Assembly: GCA_026627385.1 (NCBI GenBank)
Contig: JAPNUR010000010.1
Span: 47,490-111,489 of the forward strand
Direction: 5' to 3'
DNA length: 64,000 nucleotides
Origin: Bacillota bacterium
GTDB taxonomy: Bacteria; Bacillota; Sulfobacillia; Sulfobacillales; Sulfobacillaceae
Every line of letters starts with the position of its first letter. Position 1 is the stretch's first letter. This document shows positions 1 through 8,274 of the stretch, piece after piece. Below the pieces are notes generated by a model. It was not told where the DNA came from and searched no databases. It was given only the letters and a program-made list of their open reading frames with translations. The position numbers and the translations under genes are program-made.

Positions 1-166
1 CCTCGTAAAAGGTACCTCCCACCTCATCGGCAACGGCTTGCCCCGCTTCTTTAGCGACATCAAACAGGGCGACGCGGGCTCCCGCCTCGGAAAACACTTC
101 TGCCGTAGCTTGGCCCAATCCTGACGCACCGCCCGTGATGATGAACACTGAACCTTTTAGCTCCAC
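1..166 (-). CDS. SDR-family dehydrogenase, 5' part only (runs off the left edge)
   Basis: The reverse strand opens with a GTG at 164-166, preceded by AAAGGGGG at an 8-nt spacing, and stays open to the window edge (55 codons). The visible N-terminus has the glycine-rich nucleotide-binding motif TGGASGLG at residues 11-18, and an Asp at about residue 36 at the end of the second strand (LFDV). In this family that Asp favours NAD(H) over NADP(H). It resembles 3-hydroxyacyl-CoA/3-oxoacyl reductases, but the catalytic Ser-Tyr-Lys lies outside the window, so the substrate cannot be named. It reads away from everything else in the window. Confidence 0.8.
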   Translation of the reverse strand, partial: MELKGSVFIITGGASGLGQATAEVFSEAGARVALFDVAKEAGQAVADEVGGTFYE

Positions 167-728
167 CTAGTGAACCCCCTTTACCGGTCCATAAGTCGGA
201 CCATTTCCCTTCCCATCATGGGTTTAGTATAACGGTTTCTTAAACGAGGAGGCCGACCTCTAGCAGGTCCCCAGCCTCCCAACGGTTAGCCCACACACCG
301 TTCTCCGTCACCGATTCCAGAACGCAACGAGGAGATCTGCCGCTTTGGACGGCATTTATAAGCCACGTCGCAACCCTAGGAGACTTCAGGAACCATTGCG
401 CGCAATCGATTGACTAGCACGGCGCCACGCGGGGCACTTGTCGCCGCTCCTGACACCCCTATGCCTAAAGTGTCACCGTTGACGTTTTTGGTCTTGGGAC
501 TGGCAGTTTAGACCCATCGCCGCAATCTTTCTCACGGAACACCGGCCCCACCCCATGCATGACACGACCGCGGTCGCCCGTTACCCTGTCGGCCAGTCAC
601 TAGTACGATGGGCGAATCCCGAAGTGGGTGATAAGAGATAGAAACACGTGATGCGTCTTTCGGCAACGCAAGGCTGGTCGGATACAGGGCGCCCAGGCTT
701 CGGGACGTGAAATTCGCACCGCGGTGGT
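167..728. other. Gene-free stretch of about 560 bases
   Basis: No convincing gene is seen here. A reverse-strand open frame crossing the right part (532-861) overlaps the next gene in another frame, has low-complexity arginine/glycine-rich composition and no recognisable domain. The stretch presumably holds the promoter of the leftward SDR gene near its left end and the transcription end of the secreted-protein gene at its right end, but I cannot point to clear elements. Confidence 0.5.
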
Positions 729-1610
729 TTATACCCGAGGCGATAACGCCGTCCCTGTCCGAAAGTCGTGTGGCAACGCGGCCAACGCGCGCGCCATGAC
801 TTGCGGGTCGGGCTGATGGCATTGCGGGCACCCCACCCCAGGCGCCGGCACGTTGAGCCAAAACCCGTTCACCATGGGCGCCACGGCTTCCATGTCCATG
901 GTAAGTTCCCGGGCCGTCACCGACGTCCCGCGGGGATTAGCCGAGAGTCCGGCAATAATCAGCGCATGCGGGCGCACGACGCGAATCACTGCTACCTCCT
1001 GGCTGACCACACGTCGGTACGTCGTAGGATTCCGCTCCGACTGCTGCACGGTATTCAGTCCAATAATGGAACACGCGGGCACTTCGTTCACTGGGTGTCG
1101 TTGAGCCACCGGCAGGCGGTCGGGTTGGATAAAGTCGCAGATGCTTTGCAGGTGGTGCGCCGTCGCCACCGCAGCGGCCTTGGCCGTATATTGGACGATG
1201 CGCTCCTGCTCCACCCGGGGGGTGTTAGGAAAGCGCTCATTGTCGTAAATGACTGCGCGAATGTCGCGAGGAAACGTCCGCGCGGTTACCGTGGCGGCCA
1301 GCAATGCCTCGGAGTGAAAGTCCATCGTGGGAATTACAGGCACAAGGGTACTCGGCGCTTGACGGGCTGAAATCGGCTCGTATACGAGACCTGTGTCAAA
1401 AAGCTGCCGCACGGCCGGCACGGTAACAACCTGAGCAAAATGCGCCGCCGCCAAGAGCCAGAGTGTGCGGGGCAGGGCCGGCGCAGCGTGGGTCGCACGG
1501 GTAACCGCGACCGGTGCCTGGGATGGTGATGGCGCTGAACTTCCTGGCAGAACCGCTCTCGTAAGGCCCATTAAGCCCACCAAGCCGATCCATGCTAGCC
1601 GCGTCCGCAT
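729..1610 (-). CDS. Secreted protein of unknown function with a CPQCH motif
   Basis: A 293-residue protein that I do not recognise. The N-terminus has basic residues followed by a hydrophobic run (about residues 5-22) and a small-residue, Pro/Ser/Ala-rich stretch, so export is likely. The mature part is alpha/beta-like and contains a late Cys-Pro-Gln-Cys-His motif (about residue 260), which could be a redox or metal site or a haem-type CxxCH; a single CxxCH with a signal peptide is compatible with a monohaem cytochrome c, but the rest does not look like one. The ATG follows a close GGAGG. It stands alone, divergent from the NicO-like permease. Confidence 0.6.
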   Translation of the reverse strand: MRTRLAWIGLVGLMGLTRAVLPGSSAPSPSQAPVAVTRATHAAPALPRTLWLLAAAHFAQVVTVPAVRQLFDTGLVYEPISARQAPSTLVPVIPTMDFHSEALLAATVTARTFPRDIRAVIYDNERFPNTPRVEQERIVQYTAKAAAVATAHHLQSICDFIQPDRLPVAQRHPVNEVPACSIIGLNTVQQSERNPTTYRRVVSQEVAVIRVVRPHALIIAGLSANPRGTSVTARELTMDMEAVAPMVNGFWLNVPAPGVGCPQCHQPDPQVMARALAALPHDFRTGTALSPRV

Positions 1611-1729
1611 GCCTCCACACGCTCCCTCGGGGCCGGGGTCAGGTTAAGCCCCGGCTGGCGACGTTTCACGTCAGACGAATTATAGCATAGCGGCCTGTCT
1701 GGCTTCCTTTTTCAGGGGCGAATTTTCTC

Positions 1730-1758
1730 TTGACAATACTCATAAGGCGATTTATTGT
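1730..1758 (+). promoter_or_regulatory. Sigma-A-type promoter of the NicO-like permease
   Basis: A perfect -35 TTGACA (1730-1735) and a -10 TATTGT (1753-1758) are separated by 17 bases. Just downstream, ATGC and GCAT form the outer arms of a 17-base imperfect dyad (1761-1777) over the likely transcription start, a possible operator for a metal-responsive repressor. The repressor assignment is a guess. Confidence 0.65.
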
Positions 1759-1799
1759 AAATGCAAGAAATTCGCATATAAGTGAAAGAGGCGATTGCC

Positions 1800-2711
1800 A
1801 TGCTGAACTTATGGGATCCTCATGCCGGCTTAGCTGTTGGCGTCATCCTCGCCACAGCATTTCTCTTGGGGATGGTCCACGGGATTACGCCCGATGAGCA
1901 TACATGGCCTATTACGTTTAGTTATGCGATTGGCAGCTACTCCACGCGCAAGGGCATCATCGCTGGACTGACTTTCTCTGCAGCATTCACGCTGCAACGG
2001 GCGATTGCCAGTGAGCTCGCCTATCTGGCTTTTGACCGCTGGTTCACCATGGGATCAGTGGTCGACTATGTGGTCTACCTCATCGTGGGGCTGGTGATGA
2101 TATGGGCCGCCCGGTATATTCTGCGCGGGCAGCACTGGCATTTATTCCGATGGGGCCACCGCGACCACGACGAACGCGATCCGCGTGTCCAGGATCCGCG
2201 CTGGTGGATGCCGTTAATTCACGGTTTCATCGCCGGTTGGGGCTTCGGTGCCTTTGCCGTCATCATTTATACCGTATTAGCGCCCTCAATGCCTTCCGCG
2301 TGGGTGGCGTGGGTTCCCGGGTTCTTGTTTGGCTTGGGCACGACCGCCATTCAAGCCGCTGCAGGGGGCTTGTTTGGTTGGGTTAGTCGCCACTTAGGGC
2401 TGACCACCGCACAGGTACGGCAGGTCTCGCTGAAAACGGCCGGCAACACGCTAAACTGGGGCGGAGTCATCTTTGTTCTCGCAGGTCTCTTTGGGCTAGC
2501 CTTTCCGCAGCTGGCAGGATTTCAGATCGATACCGGTATCAAGGTGCACAATCTTCATGACTTAGGCATCGCGTTCGTGCTTGTCATGGTAACGGTTCTC
2601 TTCATTGGGGTCGGCACGCTTGTTCGCGAGACCCGGCGGGTAGGCCGAGAAAACGCCCGAGGGACTCACGCCCCACAGGCCCCGGCCACCCATGCACGCG
2701 TCTCCCACTAA
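1800..2711 (+). CDS. NicO/HoxN-like polytopic membrane protein, probable metal-ion permease
   Basis: About 303 residues with six or more hydrophobic segments. The first membrane helix ends in H27-x4-D-E-H34, close to the HX4DH signature of NiCoT/NicO nickel-cobalt permeases. A His/Asp-rich cytoplasmic loop (about residues 105-125) sits between helices, also common in these proteins. I chose the ATG at 1800, not the GTG at 1782, because AAAGAGG lies 8 bases before it. A strong promoter precedes it. The 3' end overlaps the convergent pyruvate kinase gene by 4 bases. The metal (Ni, Co or other) cannot be read from the sequence, and a sulfite/other exporter role is not excluded. Confidence 0.6.
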   Translation: MLNLWDPHAGLAVGVILATAFLLGMVHGITPDEHTWPITFSYAIGSYSTRKGIIAGLTFSAAFTLQRAIASELAYLAFDRWFTMGSVVDYVVYLIVGLVMIWAARYILRGQHWHLFRWGHRDHDERDPRVQDPRWWMPLIHGFIAGWGFGAFAVIIYTVLAPSMPSAWVAWVPGFLFGLGTTAIQAAAGGLFGWVSRHLGLTTAQVRQVSLKTAGNTLNWGGVIFVLAGLFGLAFPQLAGFQIDTGIKVHNLHDLGIAFVLVMVTVLFIGVGTLVRETRRVGRENARGTHAPQAPATHARVSH

Positions 2712-4444
2712 GACGACAACCGATGCCCCTGCCGGACGACACCGGCTCGGGCATCGACCGTTACCCATTGATTGTCGCTCAGGACCACGGTTGCGTCGGT
2801 GACGCCAATAATCGTGGGAATCCCGAGGGAAACGCCCACAATCGCCGCATGAGACGTCAGCCCGCCGCCTTCCGCAATAATGGCTTTGGCTTTTTCCAAA
2901 TACGGCGTCCATTCGCTATCGCTGTGAGCCACCACAATCACCCGCCCTTGGGCCATCTCTGGCGTCGCGCGTTGAAGGTTCGTAAGCACCAACACATGGC
3001 CCTGCACCTCGCCCTCGGGCCCCAGACCCTGACCACGCAGTAACACGTCGCCCATGGTCACGACCCTTAAGACGTTGGTGCTCCCCGATTCCCCCACCGG
3101 CGCCCCCAAGGTGATAATCACACGATCGCCCGGATTCGCCCATCCCGTGCTCATGGCAATCGCAGCCGCCTCTTCAATCATGGCTTCGGCCGTAAAGTGA
3201 GGCGACATGAGGCGTGTATTCAGACCCCAGACCATGGTCAGCCGACGCGCCACGCGTTCATACGGGGTCACCGCCAAAATTGGCACGCGGGGCCGATGGG
3301 CAGCCATAGAGCGTGCCGTATGTCCCGATTCGGTCGCGGTAATGATCACGCGCGCGTTCAGATCTTCTGCCGCCGTCAACGCCGCGTGACACACGGCGTC
3401 GGTGACCGTCCCGCTCCTGTAGCGGCCGCGGTCTGTCCGATCCCATAAATGCTGTTCGCTCACCTCCGCTGTGCGCGCCATGACTTCCACGGCAGCTACC
3501 GGGTAATCGCCAACCGCCGTTTCTTCACTGAGCATGACCGCATCAGTGCCTTCCCATACCGCATGGAAGATATCAGTGACTTCCGCACGCGTCGGGCGCC
3601 CTTCATGCACCATCGACTCCAACATTTGCGTCGCGGTAATAACGGGCTTACCCGCCTGATTGGCCGCTTCAATAATTTGCTTCTGTAACCAGGGGACATC
3701 CTCGGGAGGGAATTCGACGCCCAAATCGCCCCGCGCCACCATCATGCCATCGGCCAATCGCACAATGGCTTCGAGGTTGTCGATGGCGAGCCGCGTCTCG
3801 ATCTTGGCCATGATCGGCACGTCACCGCCGCCCCAAGATTCCACCTGGCGACGCACATCCACCACATCGTCGCCCGTGCGAATAAAGGAGGCCGCAATCC
3901 AGTCGATGCCTTCTTCGATTCCCATCGCCAGCGATTCCTTGTCTTGTTCTGTTAAGACGGGCAAGGCCCAATCCACCCCCGGGCAGGTAATTTTCTTGTT
4001 ATCTCCTAAAAGCCCGCCCGCTACCACGATGGTATCAATGACAGTCCCTCGGACCTCTGCCACTTCTAACACCAAATTGCCGTCGCCGAGGATTAAACGA
4101 TGTCCCGCACCAATAAAATCCACAATGCTTTCTATGGTCGGCTTCAAATCACAGATTTCATCCAAACCTAAGGTCACGTGGGCTCCTACTTCCAGCATCA
4201 GGCCCCGAGGATCGCGAGTGCGTACCCGAACTTCTGGCCCGGCTGTATCAAGCAAAATGCCAATGGGGCGTCCTACCTCGCGTTCGACCGCTCGGACCAT
4301 GCGGATCGTCTCCCGGTGACGATCAACCGACCCATGCGAGAGATTAACGCGCGCTACATCCACCCCGGCCGCCACCATGCGGCGGAAGACATCCTCTTTT
4401 AACGAAGCAGGACCTAACGTGGCCACAATTTTCGTGTTTCGCAT
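2708..4444 (-). CDS. pyk: Pyruvate kinase with C-terminal PEP-utiliser domain
   Basis: A 578-residue enzyme converting PEP and ADP to pyruvate and ATP in glycolysis. The N-terminus (TLGPAS, then NLSHG) and the catalytic block with the Lys of AKIE and the MVARGDLGVE motif (about residues 215-250) are intact. The allosteric C-domain follows, and about 90 extra residues at the end form the PEP-utiliser mobile domain (GGGLTSHAAIV, about 525-535) typical of Bacillus-type pyruvate kinases. The ATG follows AGAAGGAG. A TATAAT -10 lies 60 bases upstream, and a perfect Crp/Fnr-like palindrome lies between it and the gene, suggesting catabolite or redox control. Confidence 0.97.
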   Translation of the reverse strand: MRNTKIVATLGPASLKEDVFRRMVAAGVDVARVNLSHGSVDRHRETIRMVRAVEREVGRPIGILLDTAGPEVRVRTRDPRGLMLEVGAHVTLGLDEICDLKPTIESIVDFIGAGHRLILGDGNLVLEVAEVRGTVIDTIVVAGGLLGDNKKITCPGVDWALPVLTEQDKESLAMGIEEGIDWIAASFIRTGDDVVDVRRQVESWGGGDVPIMAKIETRLAIDNLEAIVRLADGMMVARGDLGVEFPPEDVPWLQKQIIEAANQAGKPVITATQMLESMVHEGRPTRAEVTDIFHAVWEGTDAVMLSEETAVGDYPVAAVEVMARTAEVSEQHLWDRTDRGRYRSGTVTDAVCHAALTAAEDLNARVIITATESGHTARSMAAHRPRVPILAVTPYERVARRLTMVWGLNTRLMSPHFTAEAMIEEAAAIAMSTGWANPGDRVIITLGAPVGESGSTNVLRVVTMGDVLLRGQGLGPEGEVQGHVLVLTNLQRATPEMAQGRVIVVAHSDSEWTPYLEKAKAIIAEGGGLTSHAAIVGVSLGIPTIIGVTDATVVLSDNQWVTVDARAGVVRQGHRLSS

Positions 4445-4473
4445 GTATACTCCTTCTGACGCCTCAGGAATTA

Positions 4474-4509
4474 TGTGATAACAATCACAATGAGTTTAGC
4501 AGCATTATA
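4474..4509 (-). promoter_or_regulatory. pyk promoter -10 and Crp/Fnr-type palindrome
   Basis: On the reverse strand a consensus -10 TATAAT lies at 4509-4504. About ten bases after the predicted start point is the perfect dyad TGTGAT-N4-ATCACA (4474-4489), which fits the Crp/Fnr family consensus TGTGA-N6-TCACA. Its position downstream of the start predicts repression rather than activation. The binding protein is not in this window. Confidence 0.6.
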
Positions 4510-4574
4510 ACGAACCCGTGGACGAAGGGCCATGCTGAATTTTCACCAAACGAGCGTCTCATGGTAGCTATGTC

Positions 4575-4619
4575 TTGTCACGAAGTCAATAACACTTTAC
4601 CATAAAGTCATCTTGACTT
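4575..4619 (+). promoter_or_regulatory. Promoter and operator of the tungstate/molybdate transporter operon
   Basis: TTGTCA (4575-4580) and TACCAT (4598-4603) with a 17-base spacer form a plausible promoter. The perfect dyad AAGTCA-TCT-TGACTT (4605-4619) covers the predicted transcription start. A repressor bound there would block initiation; the HTH/PBP regulator encoded as last gene of this operon is the obvious candidate. Confidence 0.5.
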
Positions 4620-4642
4620 AACTTACGAAAGGGCGGAGTGAC

Positions 4643-5617
4643 ATGCCACGGATTCACGCGCTCATGGCTGCCATCGGGGTGCTGGGAGTGCTCTGGGCTT
4701 CAGGTTCGATTGCACCAGTAACCATGGCGAACGTCCAGCATGGGTCGGTCAACGTAGCTTACGCCGGCTCATTAGAAGACGTCAACAACTTAGAAATTGG
4801 CCCTGCCTTTGAAAAGGCGACAGGCGACACCTACCAAGGCCAAGGCGGCGGATCCTTTGGCGTTGCCCATGAAATTGCGTCGCACGCGATTTTGGCTAAC
4901 GTCTTCGAAAGTATCGGCTATGCCCCAATCCAGGTCCTTGAGCCAAAGGACACCGACTGGGCCTTCAGCTTTGCCGCGAGCCCCTTGGTTGTTGCCTACA
5001 ATCCCCATTCGCCCTTCGCAGGGGAATTGAACGCGATTCGCCAGGGGAAAAAGCCCCTCAAAGACTTGTTTCTTCTCATGGCCCAACCAAACTTTCATCT
5101 CGGTCGTACCAATCCCAACACCGATCCACAAGGCCAAGCGTTTGCCATGATGGTGCAACTCGCAATTCATCACTACCACTTGCCGCCTCGCTTGATTGGC
5201 CAAATTCTTGGACCGCTCGACAATCCGCACGAGGTCTACTCCGAAGAAGGCATCTTGACACTGTTGCAATCGGGCGGGTTAGATGCGTCGAGCGCCTTTT
5301 TGTCAGAAGCCAAGGAACGCCATCTGGATTACATTAGCTTGCCGCCGTGGCTCAACTTTGCCGATCCGAAAGACAAACCGGTCTATCATCAAGCCTCGCT
5401 AACATTGGCCAATCACCACACTATTCATGGAGAGGCGCTAACGGTCGATATCACCACGGTGGGCAAACCCACCCCTCAAGCCATTCAGTTTATCCGTTTC
5501 GTGCTAGGACCCCAAGGGGCGAGGTTAATGCGAAGAGCCGGTTACACGGTTTTTCGACCCCAACTGAATGGCCAGCTGGCGAAAGTTCCCGCGAGCCTAA
5601 GGAGCTTCGTGCGGTGA
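4643..5617 (+). CDS. Tungstate/molybdate ABC transporter substrate-binding protein (WtpA/ModA family)
   Basis: A 324-residue exported binding protein. A signal sequence (about residues 1-30) precedes a mature start VNVAYAGSLEDV, the opening typical of WtpA/ModA proteins (AGSL), and a later GGGSFGVAHEI stretch is equivalent to the oxyanion-contact region. The rest is the two-lobed type II binding-protein fold. A GGGCGGAG Shine-Dalgarno precedes the ATG. The stop codon overlaps the GTG of the permease gene, so the three transporter genes and the regulator are one translationally coupled operon. The anion (tungstate or molybdate) is inferred from family only. Confidence 0.85.
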   Translation: MPRIHALMAAIGVLGVLWASGSIAPVTMANVQHGSVNVAYAGSLEDVNNLEIGPAFEKATGDTYQGQGGGSFGVAHEIASHAILANVFESIGYAPIQVLEPKDTDWAFSFAASPLVVAYNPHSPFAGELNAIRQGKKPLKDLFLLMAQPNFHLGRTNPNTDPQGQAFAMMVQLAIHHYHLPPRLIGQILGPLDNPHEVYSEEGILTLLQSGGLDASSAFLSEAKERHLDYISLPPWLNFADPKDKPVYHQASLTLANHHTIHGEALTVDITTVGKPTPQAIQFIRFVLGPQGARLMRRAGYTVFRPQLNGQLAKVPASLRSFVR

Positions 5618-6363
5618 ATCGGGCTCTTGGGGGCGCGGCAGCTCTTGTTTTGCTGTTCCTCTTTTTGCCGGTCGGTATCCTCTTGATGCACGCGGGCCAG
5701 TTTTTTGCTGTTCTTCGTTACCCCGGCAATGTCAGCGCCATGTTCGTGACGTTAGCGTCAGGGCTTGTGGCGCTCGCCATCGATGTGGCACTCGGCGTCC
5801 CGCTGGCATGGGTGCTGGCGCGGCGGGCCAAGCCCCTGTGGCAACGCATATGGGGCACAGCGCTTATCGTGCCGTTACTGATGCCACCACTGGTAATCGG
5901 GTTGGTGCTCGCATACATTGTCGGGCCCGCTTCACCTATCGGCAACCTGCTTGACCTCACCAATACCTTTGCCGGCCTGGTGTTGGCGGAAGTATACGAA
6001 TCCTTACCATTTTTTGTGTTCACCAGTTGGGGTTATGTACGCACCATCCCCCGCTCCCTTGAAGAGGATGTCTGGGTTTTAGGCAAAAGCCCCGCCGATA
6101 CCTTTCGCTTCGTCCTGTGGCCAATTGCTCGCACTGGGTTTGCGGTCGCCGCTGCCATGGCCTGGGCGCGCATCGTCGGCGCGTTTGGCGCCCCCATTGT
6201 CGTCGCCTATCATCCCAGTGCGTTGCCGGTGGCGATTTGGATTCAATTAGAAGAGACGGGGCTACCCGCGGCATTAGGGCTGGCGTTGTGGCTGGTCGTG
6301 ATCTCACTGCCGCTTCCTGTGTGGCTTAACTGGAGGGCTAGCCGTGTTGAGCGTCTCCGTTAA
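5614..6363 (+). CDS. Tungstate/molybdate ABC transporter permease (ModB/WtpB-like)
   Basis: About 249 residues with a first hydrophobic helix right after the start and the binding-protein-dependent permease pattern: helices, then the coupling motif near EEDVWVLGKSPADTFRFVLWP (Glu-Asp, then Gly, before a hydrophobic segment). The GTG at 5614 overlaps the preceding stop (GTGA) and has AAGGAG 9 bases upstream; an open frame extends further 5' but runs inside the binding-protein gene. It overlaps the ATPase gene by 20 bases. Confidence 0.85.
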   Translation: MNRALGGAAALVLLFLFLPVGILLMHAGQFFAVLRYPGNVSAMFVTLASGLVALAIDVALGVPLAWVLARRAKPLWQRIWGTALIVPLLMPPLVIGLVLAYIVGPASPIGNLLDLTNTFAGLVLAEVYESLPFFVFTSWGYVRTIPRSLEEDVWVLGKSPADTFRFVLWPIARTGFAVAAAMAWARIVGAFGAPIVVAYHPSALPVAIWIQLEETGLPAALGLALWLVVISLPLPVWLNWRASRVERLR

Positions 6364-7264
6364 TCACCCTGCCATATCGGGGACCTTTGAGGTCGATCGC
6401 GGGCTCATTGCCGTGGTGGGCCTCTCGGGTGCAGGCAAGACATCCCTTTTTCGGCTGCTCGCAGGACTAGACCGCAGTCCGGCGGCCGTGTCGTTTGAAA
6501 ACCAGCGCATTGACGGGCTGTTGCCCCACCAACGGCCTCTAGCGTATGTGCCGCAGCATCCAAGCCTTGTCCCGCATAAGACCATTGCCGCCCAAGTCCG
6601 GTGGGTACAAGCTACGGATGACCGGCTTGTTCGGCGCTGGCGCCAAATCTTAGCCCTCGACCGACTGTGGGAACGCTACCCGCGCGAACTGTCCGGCGGC
6701 GAGCAACAGCGCGCAGCTCTCTTGCGGGCATTGGCCGCCAATCGCCCCCTCCTGATTTTGGACGAATCGCTCTCCAACGTCGATAAACCCCATCGGGACC
6801 ACATCTTTGAGGCGCTCCACGATCAATGGAGCACTCGCTTGCTTCTCTTTTCCACACACGACTGGCGCGAAGCTGAAAATTGGGCCGACGGGGTGCTCTA
6901 CGTGGAGTACGGTCAGCTCTACCCGGTTCAACCACGCCGCGATCTAGCGCCGGTCACCTGGACGATGGCCCGCCTGATGGGATTTCTCGGCGCGATTCAT
7001 GATGACCAGGGAAGGGCCTGGCTGATTCACCCGCGCTTAGTGCAGGTGGGCCGTCATTCGTCGGGCCTCTACATTCCTGGCCTCTTAACAGTGACCGACC
7101 GATATTCTATCCAATCTCAGTATCACTTTCAGCCCGCAGATGGTGGCGCCCCGCTCCATTGGCAGGGTCCCCCGATTGCCCCGGGGACTTACCAAGGCAT
7201 TACGCTCACGCGCCGTTATGCTGCCACCTCACTGCTGGGAAATCCCGAGGAGCTGATTCCATGA
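6344..7264 (+). CDS. Tungstate/molybdate ABC transporter ATP-binding protein (ModC/WtpC-like)
   Basis: A 306-residue ABC ATPase. Walker A is GLSGAGKTS (about residues 27-35), the signature is LSGGEQQRAAL (about 113-123) and Walker B is LLILDESLSN (about 132-141; Glu follows Asp), with an H-loop STHDW. About 80 residues at the end form a TOBE-like accessory domain, common in ModC/PotA-type ATPases. GTG start with GGAGG 7 bases upstream, inside the 3' end of the permease gene. The stop overlaps the ATG of the regulator gene. Confidence 0.88.
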   Translation: MLSVSVNHPAISGTFEVDRGLIAVVGLSGAGKTSLFRLLAGLDRSPAAVSFENQRIDGLLPHQRPLAYVPQHPSLVPHKTIAAQVRWVQATDDRLVRRWRQILALDRLWERYPRELSGGEQQRAALLRALAANRPLLILDESLSNVDKPHRDHIFEALHDQWSTRLLLFSTHDWREAENWADGVLYVEYGQLYPVQPRRDLAPVTWTMARLMGFLGAIHDDQGRAWLIHPRLVQVGRHSSGLYIPGLLTVTDRYSIQSQYHFQPADGGAPLHWQGPPIAPGTYQGITLTRRYAATSLLGNPEELIP

Positions 7265-8274
7265 CGTTTGGACACTATTTGGCCGAATTACGACAAGCCC
7301 GCGGACTGTCGCAAAGACAATTGGCCGAGGCCCTTCAGGTGTCACGACAAACGATCATCGCTCTCGAGCATAACCATCATGCACCCAGCTTCGACCTCGC
7401 TGTGCGCATTGCCCGGCTGTTTGACATCTCGCTGGATGGCATGGCCCAAGCTCTGGCAGCCAGCGGGTCTAGCAATCCTCAACCCTTTCCCGGATCCCCT
7501 GACGTGACCGGGTTCCTCCCCGTCGTGTGGTCACGCGTGGGATCTCGCTTGGTGGTGGTCCCTCTCGACTTGCTCGCCAGTCAAACGGACGCCGATGCTC
7601 TGTGGGACCCCGGCACCGGACAGCTTCAGCCGTTGCCTGGGGCGCGCGCCCCAGACCAGGTCATTCTGGCCGGGGGGTGTGATCCCTTCCATCACTGGCT
7701 GGCTGCCTCTTTTCATCAGCTGTCACCCACCCTCTTCCTCGAGACCGTCCACCTCTCAAGTCTCCGCGCGCTTGAAGCATTTAACCAAGGATGGCTCCAC
7801 GTAGCAGGAACGCATCTCTACGATGACGCGCTAGGTTCGTATAATCCCGACCATCTGGTGCGCCAGCCACATATCCGCATACCGTACTTGCGCTGGGAAG
7901 AGGGCCTCATTTGCCAACCCCACGCAACTCGCATCACCCACGTCGCCATTCGCGAGCCGGGCAGCGAAGCGCACGCCTTGTACCAGCGTTGTCGATCACA
8001 CGTGCCTCACGCGGTGGATGTCTTCTCCTCTCACGGGAGCATCCTGGAGGCGGTCAGCCGGCGCTCAGAATGGGCGGGAATCAGCCTTGGGCCCCTCGCT
8101 GCGCTCAAAGGGCTCTCCTTTGAGCCCTGGGCCGAGGAATCCTACGATTTATGGGTACACCGCGACGCGGTTCCCCCGCACTGGGTCGAGGTGCTCCTGG
8201 CCGCTACCCAAAGCGACTGGTTGGCCAGCCGCTTTCGCGCCCTGAAGCATTTGCGGCTGGCTTCTGCCTGTTAA
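7261..8274 (+). CDS. HTH (XRE-type) regulator fused to a PBP-like ligand domain
   Basis: A 337-residue one-component regulator. An XRE-type helix-turn-helix lies at residues 15-36 (GLSQRQLAEAL, then SRQTI), followed by a linker and a roughly 240-residue periplasmic-binding-protein-like domain of the kind found in molybdate-related regulators. The ATG overlaps the ATPase stop (ATGA). Being co-translated with the transporter, it most likely senses the oxyanion or molybdopterin and represses the operon through the dyad at 4605-4619; that target is inference. The 3' end overlaps the convergent oxidoreductase gene by 4 bases. Confidence 0.75.
   Translation: MTFGHYLAELRQARGLSQRQLAEALQVSRQTIIALEHNHHAPSFDLAVRIARLFDISLDGMAQALAASGSSNPQPFPGSPDVTGFLPVVWSRVGSRLVVVPLDLLASQTDADALWDPGTGQLQPLPGARAPDQVILAGGCDPFHHWLAASFHQLSPTLFLETVHLSSLRALEAFNQGWLHVAGTHLYDDALGSYNPDHLVRQPHIRIPYLRWEEGLICQPHATRITHVAIREPGSEAHALYQRCRSHVPHAVDVFSSHGSILEAVSRRSEWAGISLGPLAALKGLSFEPWAEESYDLWVHRDAVPPHWVEVLLAATQSDWLASRFRALKHLRLASAC

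Noticed and set aside
532..861. Leftward 109-codon open frame
   Set aside because: Overlaps the end of the secreted-protein gene in another frame, arginine/glycine-rich, no domain, no ribosome site.
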